From: GWE2-42-39 sp963668595 | GTDB lineage: Bacteria > Bacteroidota > Bacteroidia > Bacteroidales > Prolixibacteraceae | Assembly (NCBI GenBank): GCA_963668595.1 | Contig: OY764876.1 | Coordinates: forward strand, 1,860,001 to 1,924,000 | Direction of reading: 5' to 3' | DNA length: 64,000 nt | Shown: piece after piece, positions 29,508 to 38,652 of the stretch | How the letters are laid out: each line of letters starts with the position of its first letter | Position numbering within the stretch: the stretch's first letter is position 1 | Program-made: the position numbers and the translations under genes | Notes under the pieces: model-generated | Database searches by the model: none | Told to the model about the DNA's origin: nothing | What the model saw: the letters and a program-made list of their open reading frames with translations, nothing else

Positions 29508-31208
29508 ATGAATAAGAAAAAACTATTATACCTGCTTACTTTCTTTATCCTGGCAGCTCCGGCATGTACAAATCTGGACGAAGAAGTTTTCGATACGCTC
29601 ACTACTGATAAATATTATCAGGATAAAAATTCAATTATTGCTGCATTGGTACGTCCGTATGAACATGGCCACTGGTGCGGATGGGACGGCGACCGATGGC
29701 TGGCCCAGGAACTTACTGCCGACCAGTTTGCCTGGCCACAAAAAGGCAAACACGGTTGGGATGGCGGACAATGGATACGTCTTCACGGACACGAATGGAC
29801 CGATAATGAAGGAGTAATCTACGGCGCATGGGTCGGCCCATATCAGGGAATTGCCCAATGTAACTTGTTTATCCAGGACTTTACAAATCTCGACTATCCA
29901 TCATTCGGGTTAACCGAAGCAGACAAAGCTCAGCATGTAGGAGAACTCCGAACACTACGCGCATGGTTCTATTTGTTCCTGATCGATTTCTTCAGAGAAG
30001 TTCCGATTGTTGAAGGAGTAAATGATGTGGTTGGCCAATCGAGCCCTGCTGAAGTTTTTGCATTCATTGAAAAAGAGTTGAAAGAATCTTTGCCAGGTTT
30101 GCCTAAAAATGGCCGGGCCGGGCGCTGGGATCAGGCAGGTGCTGCATCCTTGCTCGTTCGTTTGTACCTGAATGCCGAAGCTTGGATTGGAACGCCAAAA
30201 TACACAGAGTGTGCACAAATAGCGCAGGAAATTATTGACGGCAAATACGGCACATACACTATAGATAATGATTATACCGGACCATTCCGCTCTGGCATAA
30301 ATGGGTACAGGTCATCCGAAAACATCATGGAATTTCCACATGCTAAAAATATATATGAGTTCGGATACTTTTACAACGCATTCATGCATTATCAGGCCAG
30401 ATATAGCCTGGATAATGACTGGGGCGGATGGAATGGTATAACATTAACCCCTTCCCGCGATGTGGATGGAAATATTTATCCGTATAAACTGGGAAAACCT
30501 TACGAAAAATATGCCAATGGAGACAAACGCAAACAACCGTTCCGCGTAATTAACACCAAAGGCGATCGCGAAGGGTTCTTCCTCATTGGCCAGCAGTATA
30601 AATTCAACAGCGCAAAAGGATTTGGATTCGACAGTACGCAGATGGTATTGGGAACCGAAGAATGGAATGGCAAACCACTTAACTACGTGGACCAATGTGC
30701 CCGGTTTACTGAAAAGCCTAACGGACGATGGACAGAAGGTTCTCATGTTAGTACAGGAGAAGAAAACAGCGGCGTTCGCTTCCTGAAATTTCCATGGCTG
30801 CCTATGTCTCAGAACTTATTCCAGATGAACTCGGCAACAGAAATTCGTTTAGCTGAAAGCTACTATGCTCTGGCAGAATGTAAATTCAGAGCCAACGACA
30901 AAGCAGGAGCTGCTACCTTGCTCGACGCTGTGCGGAAAAGAAATTTCACTGATGCAAGCTGGGACGCAAACAGCTACGTAAAAAATATTACCAAACTGAC
31001 CGAAGACGAATTTGTTGACGAACTGGGACGTGAGTTCCTCGGCGAAAGACATCGTCGTACTGATTTGGTTAGATGGAAACGCTTTGGCAACGAATGGTGG
31101 GATAAATCAACTGACAACACAGACAAAACTGTTTTCCCAATTCCTTCGCGTGCATTAAATGCCAATCCATTGCTGCATCCGAACCAGGGAAATACACAGT
31201 CGAAATAA
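29508..31208 (+). CDS. SusD/RagB-family glycan-binding lipoprotein
   Basis: From the ATG at 29508 the protein is 566 aa. It begins NKKKLLYLLTFFILAAPAC, a lipoprotein signal with Cys20. The TPR-like SusD fold is indicated by LRTLRAWFYLFLIDFF, the internal AGAASLLVRLYLNAE helices, and the C-terminal RLAESYYALAECKFR and GREFLGERHRRTDLVRW motifs with the final P-x-xALNANPLLHPNQG tail. It forms the cap of the SusC transporter. An in-frame TTG 8 codons upstream is less likely. Confidence 0.94.
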   Translation: MNKKKLLYLLTFFILAAPACTNLDEEVFDTLTTDKYYQDKNSIIAALVRPYEHGHWCGWDGDRWLAQELTADQFAWPQKGKHGWDGGQWIRLHGHEWTDNEGVIYGAWVGPYQGIAQCNLFIQDFTNLDYPSFGLTEADKAQHVGELRTLRAWFYLFLIDFFREVPIVEGVNDVVGQSSPAEVFAFIEKELKESLPGLPKNGRAGRWDQAGAASLLVRLYLNAEAWIGTPKYTECAQIAQEIIDGKYGTYTIDNDYTGPFRSGINGYRSSENIMEFPHAKNIYEFGYFYNAFMHYQARYSLDNDWGGWNGITLTPSRDVDGNIYPYKLGKPYEKYANGDKRKQPFRVINTKGDREGFFLIGQQYKFNSAKGFGFDSTQMVLGTEEWNGKPLNYVDQCARFTEKPNGRWTEGSHVSTGEENSGVRFLKFPWLPMSQNLFQMNSATEIRLAESYYALAECKFRANDKAGAATLLDAVRKRNFTDASWDANSYVKNITKLTEDEFVDELGREFLGERHRRTDLVRWKRFGNEWWDKSTDNTDKTVFPIPSRALNANPLLHPNQGNTQSK

Positions 31209-31306
31209 CGATTTTATTACCTCTTATTAGTTTTCTTGTATTGACAAAATGGGCTATCAGAGATAATCAGCTGCACCCAATTTAGTCAGATAATGATTTG
31301 TTCCCA

Positions 31307-31333
31307 GGGACTATTCGAAAAAAGAATAGTCCC
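31307..31333 (+). terminator. Rho-independent terminator after susD
   Basis: GGGACTATTC (31307-31316) pairs with GAATAGTCCC (31324-31333) around a 7-base A-rich loop, followed by TTTTCTTTTTT. This is a strong terminator closing the SusCD transcript before the sulfatase. Confidence 0.92.
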
Positions 31334-31542
31334 TTTTCTTTTTTAGCATTACTTTTGTGTCAATTGTAACTAAACCAATATACTTCATGATCGATTTATT
31401 AAATCCGGCAATAACTCTTCATTGCATCAATCTGCTCTGTTCAATCCGAGTATCAGACTAATAAAAAGCAAGCCAATGACAAAACATCAACTTCCTATTT
31501 GCACAATAGCTATACATCTGTAATTACCCAATAAATAAGAAT
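31334..31542 (+). other. sulfatase leader region
   Basis: Together with the bases before it, this forms a 334-bp gap between susD and the sulfatase. Beyond the terminator it contains AT-rich sequence with no ORF and no exact TAnnTTTG box. The sulfatase promoter is presumably here, possibly an ECF-dependent one, but I cannot locate it. Confidence 0.4.
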
Positions 31543-33099
31543 ATGGCAAAAAATATATTCAACCAAGCAGGAAAAGGAGTTTTACTGACTGCTGCTTTGC
31601 TGACAACAGCTTGCACTCAGCAAAAAAGCTCAGAACCTCAACAGCCCAATATCATTGTTTTTTTAGTTGACGATATGGGATGGCAAGACACCTCGGTTCC
31701 ATTCTGGACAAAGCGAACGCCGCTGAATGATAAATTCCATACTCCTAATATGGAACGTCTGGCGTCACAAGGAATGATTTTTACTCAGGCTTATGCGAGT
31801 TCTGTTTGTTCTCCGACAAGAGTCAGTCTGATGAGTGGCATGAATGCAGCCCGCCATCAGGTTACCAACTGGACTTTACGACGCAATGCCAGTGTAGATG
31901 CACCCGACGATGTGATGAACTTTCCTCTGTGGAATGTAAACGGACTACAACCTGTCGATTCGATTGAACGGTCGGTTCCGATCACTCCTCTTCCGCAAAT
32001 ACTGAAAGAACATGGCTATTTCACCATTCATAGCGGGAAAGCACATTTCGGGGCAATTAGTACACCGGCTGCCAATCCGCTATCGTTGGGCTTCGATATA
32101 AATATAGCCGGGCATGCAGCCGGAGGACCTGCAACCTACCAGGGGCTAAAAAATTACGGGAACGATGAAAGCGGCCAACCGCTTAGTGTTTGGGCAATTC
32201 CGGGCTTGGAAAAATATTTCGGACAGGATATTAATCTGAGCGATGCACTCACCAAAGAAGCCATTCTGGCAATGGATAGTGCTCAACAAGTGAAAAAGCC
32301 TTTCTTTTTATATCTGGCACATTATGCAGTACATGTGCCGCTTGAGCCCGACAATCGCTTTTATCAGAAATATAAAGATGCAGGATTGGAAGAGCCTGAA
32401 GCACGCTATGCCTCCATGGTTGAGGGAATGGATCAAAGCCTCGGAGACGTGATGGATTATCTGGAAGAAAAAGGATTGAGTGAAAATACCATCATCCTGT
32501 TTATGTCGGACAACGGAGGTTTGAGCGCCCATGCCCGCGGTGGTGAAAAACACCTCCACAATGCTCCGCTCAATAGTGGTAAAGGCTCGGCATACGAAGG
32601 AGGTATTCGTGAACCGATGATTGTGAAATGGCCTGCAAAAGTAAAAGCTGCTTCCCGATGCAACGACTATTTAATCATTGAAGATTTTTACCCGACTATT
32701 TTAGAAATGGCAGAAATAAACAATGCTCAAACTATTCAACACATCGATGGCAAAAGCTTTGTACCAATGTTACTCGAAAAAGGCAGCACGGCAAATAATC
32801 GCGATTTATTCTGGCACTACCCAAATAAATGGGGTGCTGAAGGACCGGGAATCGGAGCCAGCAGTACAATCCGATCGGACGACTGGAAACTGATTTACTT
32901 TTATAAAGATCAACATTTCGAATTATACAATATTTCCGAAGACATTGGAGAAAAAAACAACTTAGCAGAATCAAATCAGGAAAAACGAAAAGAACTGGCA
33001 CAAAAACTTAGTTGTTATTTACGCGAAGTGAAAGCCCAGCGACCATCATTCAAAACAGATGAAAAAGAAATTCCCTGGCCCGACGAAATAATCCAGTGA
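31543..33099 (+). CDS. type I (formylglycine) sulfatase lipoprotein
   Basis: The 518-aa protein is an alkaline-phosphatase-fold sulfatase. A lipoprotein-like signal ends in TTAC (Cys24). The metal ligands DD lie in PNIIVFLVDDMGWQD. The activation motif is C89-S-P-T-R, a C-x-P-x-R site whose cysteine must be converted to formylglycine by a maturase not seen in this window. Further motifs are HSGKAHFG and the C-terminal metal site FMSDNGG. It should hydrolyse sulfate esters outside the cytoplasm, likely on the glycan handled by the upstream SusCD pair. Confidence 0.93.
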   Translation: MAKNIFNQAGKGVLLTAALLTTACTQQKSSEPQQPNIIVFLVDDMGWQDTSVPFWTKRTPLNDKFHTPNMERLASQGMIFTQAYASSVCSPTRVSLMSGMNAARHQVTNWTLRRNASVDAPDDVMNFPLWNVNGLQPVDSIERSVPITPLPQILKEHGYFTIHSGKAHFGAISTPAANPLSLGFDINIAGHAAGGPATYQGLKNYGNDESGQPLSVWAIPGLEKYFGQDINLSDALTKEAILAMDSAQQVKKPFFLYLAHYAVHVPLEPDNRFYQKYKDAGLEEPEARYASMVEGMDQSLGDVMDYLEEKGLSENTIILFMSDNGGLSAHARGGEKHLHNAPLNSGKGSAYEGGIREPMIVKWPAKVKAASRCNDYLIIEDFYPTILEMAEINNAQTIQHIDGKSFVPMLLEKGSTANNRDLFWHYPNKWGAEGPGIGASSTIRSDDWKLIYFYKDQHFELYNISEDIGEKNNLAESNQEKRKELAQKLSCYLREVKAQRPSFKTDEKEIPWPDEIIQ

Positions 33100-33146
33100 T
33101 TTTTTGAGTTGAAGTTGAAAATAATTCGTGCTTCTCTGTCATACCG

Positions 33147-33184
33147 AAGCTTTTGCATGCGAAATTAATTCCATGCAAAAGCTT
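33147..33184 (+). terminator. stem-loop terminator after the sulfatase
   Basis: AAGCTTTTGCATG (33147-33159) pairs perfectly with CATGCAAAAGCTT (33172-33184) around a 12-base loop. It sits 48 bp after the stop codon and is followed by a mixed T-rich sequence. Confidence 0.7.
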
Positions 33185-33519
33185 TTATGCTGTTTTCTTT
33201 CTAAAATTCAACGATAAACGATAACAACACTAGTTCCTTCCCCCGATTTTATTGATAAAGCATAAAAAAAAAACAGCATAAATTTTTTCATTTTAAGTAA
33301 ATCTGATACCTTAACGCAAAAATTGCACGGCCCGAAAAAATGAGCATGCAACAAAATGCCCAAATACCTGAATTTAAATCAATGCATCGTTTTTTAAATT
33401 CCAGGAACAAGGCTAAACCCGACAATGAATCCCGACAATTAGTCGCTGCTTCTTCTCGGAAAAATTTTAAGTTCTTGTGGTTTTTAGTAGCATATAACAA
33501 AAACTGAATAAAACGAATC
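33185..33519 (+). other. intergenic region upstream of the CarboxypepD_reg-like gene
   Basis: After the sulfatase terminator, about 335 bp remain before the next start. The stretch is AT-rich with no supportable gene and no exact promoter box that I can see. Confidence 0.4.
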
Positions 33520-34632
33520 ATGAAAAAGGCATCTGTATTTCTATTCGTTATTTTGCTTTGTTCATTTATTCCTGCTTCGTTGGTGCAGGCTCGCGGAATA
33601 AAATTCTTCGTTGGTGGAAAAATCACCGATACCGAAGGGAAACCGATTCATCTTGCGGAACTATTCGTCTCCGGATCTTCGGTTGGCACTTCTTCCGACG
33701 AAAAAGGAAAATTTCAGATTGAAATTCCTTTTCTCCCTGCATATCTCGTTGCCACAGCAAACGGATACGAACCATTTGCCGCCTACATCGATAATTTCAC
33801 CGACTCGCTAAATATTGCCATGAAACCCAGCCAACTCAATCCCGCCGACTTATCGAAGGTGAGCAAAAGCGAACGAAAAAAACAGGTGCGTTTCTTTTGT
33901 CAGCAATTTATTGGCGACGATTTGCGTGTGAACTATAAAGTATTGAATGAAGCGGTTCTGCACTTCTCCGGAGATGCAAAAAGTTTCCAGGCCATATCGG
34001 AAATGCCTCTGGTAATCATTAATAATTCGCTTGGGTATAAAATCAGGATTCTGCTTCGCGAATTTTACATTACCAAACGCGACGAACTCACCCACGAAGA
34101 AGTTGCACTGGATGCCTATTCTGGTGTTTTTGAACGACGTGTGATGGGGCATTATTACTACGAACCCATTACAACCAATTCTGAAAGTCAGCAAAAACGT
34201 TACGAACGCAACCGGCAAAGCCGCTACTACGGCTCATACCGGCATTTTCTGAAGTCGTTGTATGATGGTGAAGTAATGGATCAGGGCTACCAACTCACTT
34301 TTTACCCCGCCAAAGCAATCCTTAACGGCATTGTTTTTACCAATCTGGGCACAGTAAACCACTCACCCACCGGAATCAAAGAATGCGAAATGAATGCTGA
34401 TTCGCTCAAAGTTGATTTTTACAGCGACATGAATGGGCTCCCGGTCAACTTAGGAAAAACAACTGAATCGTACAGCAAACAAACATCGGTAATCTACCCG
34501 GCTCCGGTTCCGCTTCGCATTCGTCCCAACGGAGCTGTACAGGGAAGTTTATATGATGTAAAAGGGCCAATGGGCGATTATTATTTTATCAACACGCTGC
34601 CCGACGACTATTTGCCACCCAAAAAGAAATAA
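33520..34632 (+). CDS. exported CarboxypepD_reg-like domain protein
   Basis: The 370-aa protein has a signal peptide (1-27, ending VQARG) and one CarboxypepD_reg-like (DUF4480/4488-type) beta-sandwich at about 30-100 (VGGKITDTEGKPIHLAELFV, GTSSDEKGKFQIEIP). An uncharacterised domain of roughly 250 residues follows, predicted mainly beta with many aromatic residues. No barrel signature or catalytic motif is visible. Such proteins are probably anchored or soluble in the periplasm or outer membrane. It stands alone before the DUF3098-sigma operon. Confidence 0.7.
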   Translation: MKKASVFLFVILLCSFIPASLVQARGIKFFVGGKITDTEGKPIHLAELFVSGSSVGTSSDEKGKFQIEIPFLPAYLVATANGYEPFAAYIDNFTDSLNIAMKPSQLNPADLSKVSKSERKKQVRFFCQQFIGDDLRVNYKVLNEAVLHFSGDAKSFQAISEMPLVIINNSLGYKIRILLREFYITKRDELTHEEVALDAYSGVFERRVMGHYYYEPITTNSESQQKRYERNRQSRYYGSYRHFLKSLYDGEVMDQGYQLTFYPAKAILNGIVFTNLGTVNHSPTGIKECEMNADSLKVDFYSDMNGLPVNLGKTTESYSKQTSVIYPAPVPLRIRPNGAVQGSLYDVKGPMGDYYFINTLPDDYLPPKKK

Positions 34633-34699
34633 TTTCTGAAAAAGTTTATTTTCTGTCGAACCTTTTTCGTTTCGGGTGTATTAGCAATAAAATACGCTC

Positions 34700-34906
34700 A
34701 TGTTTTTTACCAAACCAAATACCCGTATATTCATTGCACTGCTGCTTTGTCTGATTACCGGATTTATACTGATGATTTCAGACAACCAGACAGGACAAGA
34801 AGCGAGTGCTGATATTTTTAGTTTCCGTACCATAACACTGGCTCCGATATTAATTTTGGCATCGTACGCAGGTTTCTTTATTTTTATCCTGAAAAAAAGG
34901 AGTTAA
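34700..34906 (+). CDS. DUF3098-type small membrane protein
   Basis: The 68-aa protein has two membrane helices separated by a short loop. It carries the DUF3098 pattern GFILMISDN in the first helix region and FSFRTITLAPILILASY before the second. Function is unknown; the family is common in Bacteroidota. Its stop overlaps the start of the ECF sigma gene by one base (TAATG), so the two are translationally coupled. In other genomes DUF3098 usually sits near ftsX-like genes, so this pairing is unusual. Confidence 0.65.
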   Translation: MFFTKPNTRIFIALLLCLITGFILMISDNQTGQEASADIFSFRTITLAPILILASYAGFFIFILKKRS

Positions 34907-35490
34907 TGTTCGGGCGAAAAAAATACCATACAAAAACCGACGAAAGTCTGATGACCTGCGTTGCACAAGGCGACCAGCAGGCTTTTACGGTGTTGTATCA
35001 CCGGTACAAGGATCGCTTGTTTTATTATTTTTTCCGCATGCTGAATAACTCCGAAGAGCAGGCAAACGATTTTTTACAGGAGCTTTTTCTGAAAATAATT
35101 GAAAAACCGGAAGCGTATAACGCTGCATATAAATTTTCAGCATGGATATTTTCGGTGGCAGCCAACATGTGCAAAAACGAATACCGCCGTCGCTGCAACC
35201 ACAACGAAACCTCACTAAACGATTGTATTGTACACGAAACCGAGCAAATCGACCTTCAACGCTACGAGGCTGATCACCTGCTCGAAAAAATATTTGACAT
35301 ACTGCATACGCTGGGACCCGACTTTCAATCAGTATTCTTGCTGCGCTACCGCGAAGGTTTTTCAGTAAAAGAAATTGCCGAAATGCTCGAATTGCCCGAA
35401 GGAACTGTTAAATCGCGACTGCACTCGGCCCGCAAACAACTGGGCGATGCTCTGGCTCCGTTAAAAGAAGAAATTGACCTGATTATTTAA
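34906..35490 (+). CDS. ECF-type RNA polymerase sigma factor
   Basis: The 194-aa sigma factor has region 2 (YHRYKDRLFYYFFRMLN, QELFLKIIEKPEAY, FSAWIFSVAANMCKNEYRRR) and region 4 (FLLRYREGFSVKEIAEMLELPEGTVKSRLHSARKQL). It is unlike the first ECF gene in sequence and belongs to a RpoE-like group. The start overlaps the DUF3098 stop by one base. The next gene, 11 bp downstream, encodes a small single-helix protein that may be its anti-sigma or membrane partner. Confidence 0.9.
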   Translation: MFGRKKYHTKTDESLMTCVAQGDQQAFTVLYHRYKDRLFYYFFRMLNNSEEQANDFLQELFLKIIEKPEAYNAAYKFSAWIFSVAANMCKNEYRRRCNHNETSLNDCIVHETEQIDLQRYEADHLLEKIFDILHTLGPDFQSVFLLRYREGFSVKEIAEMLELPEGTVKSRLHSARKQLGDALAPLKEEIDLII

Positions 35491-35501
35491 AACGAAAAAC
35501 G

Positions 35502-35858
35502 ATGAAGCTGAACGACAAAAAATTATTTGCCATCATGCAACAAGATAAAACCGGTAAACCTGATGATCGGATTGAAGACCGCTTGCGTTATGCAATGATG
35601 CTGAAAAACAGTGCACAGCCTGTTCGCCAGAATTCCATGGCGGGATTCGTTTCGTGGCTTTTCTCGTTTCACGGAATGGGAATTAAAATGACGGCCATTT
35701 CTTGCTTGCTGGTTGTTTCAATGCTGAAAACCAATCTGCACCAATCAACCATTACAAGCGGACAAAGCGATTCAATTTTTTTCAACCGAAGCATGGTGGC
35801 CGATTCAACTTTACTGATGAAAGAATTTAAACCCAGCCAGCACGATACACTATTCTAA
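35502..35858 (+). CDS. small membrane protein, possible anti-sigma partner
   Basis: The 118-aa protein has a charged cytoplasmic N-terminus (about 1-55), one membrane helix near 60-77 (TAISCLLVVSMLK) and a short polar tail. It is not recognised as a known family. The topology and its place directly after an ECF sigma gene resemble minimal anti-sigma factors, but no zinc-binding HxxxCxxC motif is present. The role is inferred only from position. Confidence 0.5.
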   Translation: MKLNDKKLFAIMQQDKTGKPDDRIEDRLRYAMMLKNSAQPVRQNSMAGFVSWLFSFHGMGIKMTAISCLLVVSMLKTNLHQSTITSGQSDSIFFNRSMVADSTLLMKEFKPSQHDTLF

Positions 35859-36177
35859 GTATTTACCATTCAATAATCGACAATTTACGATTCAACTAAC
35901 AACAGATAATCAGCATCCTGTACGACAACCAATGCGACAATATATTATTCTGATTTCTCAATTAAAAAAATCAAGAATAATAAAAAGTAAAACTCTTCTT
36001 CGAGTATTTTTAAGATTTATCCCTTCCCAATTCTTTTGAGAAAACCGAACTTCTCAATTCTCATTTTTGTTTCGCTGAAATTTCGCGACTTCGCTTTATT
36101 TTTTCATATTTGAAGAAGCGAGGCATGCAGATTAAACCATGTACCTGTAAATTTGTTTTACTTCTGAAAAAACAACA
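35859..36177 (+). other. intergenic region before zwf
   Basis: This 319-bp AT-rich gap holds the stem-loop at 35943-35982 and otherwise no ORF that I would call. The zwf promoter must lie here, but there is no exact TAnnTTTG box. Confidence 0.4.
35943..35982 (+). terminator. AT-rich stem-loop after the ECF operon
   Basis: TATTATTCTGATTT (35943-35956) pairs with AAATCAAGAATAATA (35968-35982) with one bulged base. The stem is AT-rich, 85 bp after the last gene of the sigma operon, and without a strong T-run, so termination is only possible. Confidence 0.35.
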
Positions 36178-37692
36178 ATGATGAACAAACCTGCCAATCA
36201 AATATTGGTCATTTTTGGTGCTTCGGGCGACCTGACCAAACGCAAACTTATTCCCGCAGTTTTCGATCTGCATTTACAGGGACTACTCCCCGACCGCTTT
36301 GCCATTCTGGGAGTTAGCCGCACCGAAATGAGCGACGAACAATTCAGGCAACGTATGCTCGAATTTCTGCCGAAGGATAAAAAACACGAAAAAGCACTTT
36401 CCGAATTCATACAAAAATTGTGGTACCAGTCGCTTTCAACTGCCGACAATTACGAATACCCCATTCTGCGCGACCGCTTAATGACTCTTGCCAAAGAATC
36501 GGAAATTGGCGAAAATTTCATTTTTTACCTGTCAACCCCGCCGCAATTGTATGAACTTATTCCGCAGGGACTCGCATCGGTTGGACTAAACGATTCGGGT
36601 ACCGGATTCAAGCGCTTGATTGTAGAAAAACCTTTTGGAACCGATCTGAAAACGGCAAAACTGCTGAATAAAAATTTACTGAATTATTTTTCAGAAGAAC
36701 AGATTTACCGCATCGATCATTATCTGGGCAAGGAAACCGTACAAAATATGCTGGTTACCCGCTTTGCCAACGGCATTTTCGAACCCATCTGGAACCACAA
36801 TTTCATTCATCATATTGAAATTACTTCGGCCGAAAGCCTGGGAGTAGAAAGCCGTGGCGGCTATTACGACCATTCGGGAGCAATGCGCGACATGGTGCAA
36901 AATCACCTCCTCCAATTGGTTGGACTGGTGGCAATGGAACCACCGGTGGTAATTGATGCCGATGCCATCCGCAACGAGGTACTGAAAGTTTTTCAGTCAC
37001 TGCGACCAATTCGAGAAGAGGAAGTTCCGAAATATGTCATTCGCGGACAATATACCCGTTCGCACATCAAAGGCGAAGCAGTGAACGGCTACCGCGAAGA
37101 AACGGGAGTCAACCCCGAATCGCGGACAGAAACCTACCTGGGCATGAAATTTTTTATCGACAACTGGCGCTGGGGCGGCGTTCCGTTTTACATCCGCACC
37201 GGGAAAAAACTTCCGGCTCGCGTAACCGAAGTGGTTATTCATTTTAAAAATACACCGCATCATCTGTTCGGGGGACAATCCAACAGCGTAGTAGCCAATA
37301 ATCAACTGGTTATACGCATACAACCCGACGAAGGTATTTTGCTGAAGGTTGGCATGAAAGTGCCGGGTGCAGGCTTCCGCGTACAAACTGTAAACATGGA
37401 TTTCCATTACGACCAACTGGCCGACACGCATCTGCCTTCGGCCTACGAAAGGCTATTGCTCGACAGCATGCAGGGCGATGCAACGCTTTACGCACGCGGC
37501 GATGCAGTGGAAAAAGCCTGGGAATTTGTGCAACCGATACTCAATGCATGGAAAAACAATCCGGACATTCCGGTATATGGCTACCCGGCCGGAACCTGGG
37601 GACCCGACATTGCCGATCAACTGATTGAAGACGGACAATGGAGATATCCGTGTAAAAACCTCAGCAACGACGGCGAGTATTGCGAATTATAA
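36178..37692 (+). CDS. zwf: glucose-6-phosphate 1-dehydrogenase
   Basis: The 504-aa enzyme oxidises glucose-6-phosphate to 6-phosphogluconolactone with NADP, the first step of the oxidative pentose phosphate pathway. The coenzyme motif GASGDLTKRKL lies near the N-terminus. The active-site signature RIDHYLGKETVQNM holds D180, H181 and K185. The C-terminal substrate domain has FIDNWRWGGVPFYIRTGK. Length is standard. The pgl gene follows 126 bp later. No 6-phosphogluconate dehydrogenase gene (gnd) is adjacent, although these three often cluster. Confidence 0.97.
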   Translation: MMNKPANQILVIFGASGDLTKRKLIPAVFDLHLQGLLPDRFAILGVSRTEMSDEQFRQRMLEFLPKDKKHEKALSEFIQKLWYQSLSTADNYEYPILRDRLMTLAKESEIGENFIFYLSTPPQLYELIPQGLASVGLNDSGTGFKRLIVEKPFGTDLKTAKLLNKNLLNYFSEEQIYRIDHYLGKETVQNMLVTRFANGIFEPIWNHNFIHHIEITSAESLGVESRGGYYDHSGAMRDMVQNHLLQLVGLVAMEPPVVIDADAIRNEVLKVFQSLRPIREEEVPKYVIRGQYTRSHIKGEAVNGYREETGVNPESRTETYLGMKFFIDNWRWGGVPFYIRTGKKLPARVTEVVIHFKNTPHHLFGGQSNSVVANNQLVIRIQPDEGILLKVGMKVPGAGFRVQTVNMDFHYDQLADTHLPSAYERLLLDSMQGDATLYARGDAVEKAWEFVQPILNAWKNNPDIPVYGYPAGTWGPDIADQLIEDGQWRYPCKNLSNDGEYCEL

Positions 37693-37818
37693 GAAGGGAT
37701 GAGACTACGAGGAGATGAAGAGGGAAAAACGGAGAATGGAAAGCATGTTTGCAAATAACATAAAGACATGTAGTGCACTTTGTACTTTGGATTTTGTACT
37801 TTTTTTTACTTTACAACC

Positions 37819-38544
37819 ATGACAACAGAAGTGAAAATTTTTAAGAGCCCTGAAAAAGTGGCGAAAGCCTTTGCCAAAGAGTTATTGGCTATGGTAAACG
37901 AATCGGCACAAAAGCGTTTCGACATTGCTTTATCGGGCGGACAAACACCCAAAATACTGTTCGAAATTTTGCAGACCAAATACGCTGAAAAGTTTCCCTG
38001 GCAACGCGTACATTTCTGGTGGGGCGACGAACGCTGCGTACCAGCATCACATGCCGATAGCAATTACGGAGTAGCCCGCGAAATACTATTTTCGAAAGTT
38101 GAAATTCCGCAGGAAAATATACACCCTGTTATAGGCGAAAATGATCCGCAGGAAGAAGCAATCTCTTACAGCCACCAATTACACGAGCATTTAAACGACA
38201 GACATGGCTGGCCTGTATTTGATCTCATCATTTTGGGAATGGGCAGCGACGGACATACCGCCTCCATCTTCCCCGACCAGATGCAACTGCTCGATTCGAA
38301 CCTGATTTGTGCAACAGCCCCCCACCCCGATAGCGGGCAAATACGAATTACCCTCACTGGCAAAGTGCTGAATAATGCCAACCGTGTTTATTTTCTGGTT
38401 ACTGGCGAAAACAAAGCCAAACGAGTAGCTCAAATCATGAATAAACGAAAAAAAGCTCCTCGTTTCCCGGCTTACCATGTTGCACCAGAACATGGGCAAT
38501 TACTCTGGTATCTCGACGAAGATGCAGCGAAGAAAATGGAATGA
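37819..38544 (+). CDS. pgl: 6-phosphogluconolactonase
   Basis: The protein of 241 aa from the ATG at 37819 hydrolyses the lactone made by Zwf. It shows the DevB/Pgl pattern: ALSGGQTPKILFEIL, HFWWGDERCVP, and the LGMGSDGHTASIFP motif with the catalytic histidine. An in-frame TTG 13 codons upstream adds only low-complexity residues and is not used. Its product feeds gluconate-6-phosphate metabolism together with zwf just upstream. Confidence 0.95.
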   Translation: MTTEVKIFKSPEKVAKAFAKELLAMVNESAQKRFDIALSGGQTPKILFEILQTKYAEKFPWQRVHFWWGDERCVPASHADSNYGVAREILFSKVEIPQENIHPVIGENDPQEEAISYSHQLHEHLNDRHGWPVFDLIILGMGSDGHTASIFPDQMQLLDSNLICATAPHPDSGQIRITLTGKVLNNANRVYFLVTGENKAKRVAQIMNKRKKAPRFPAYHVAPEHGQLLWYLDEDAAKKME

Positions 38545-38652
38545 GCGGCATTCCGTTGCAATCATGAAATTCCCATATTGAGTATCTTTATAAAGCACCA
38601 ATTATCTCCTATTCAACAAATTGTAAATAATAAATTGTTTAATCGTAAATTT

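Noticed and set aside
36178..38544. gnd between or beside zwf and pgl
   Set aside because: No 6-phosphogluconate dehydrogenase motif occurs in any frame around these genes; only zwf and pgl are present.
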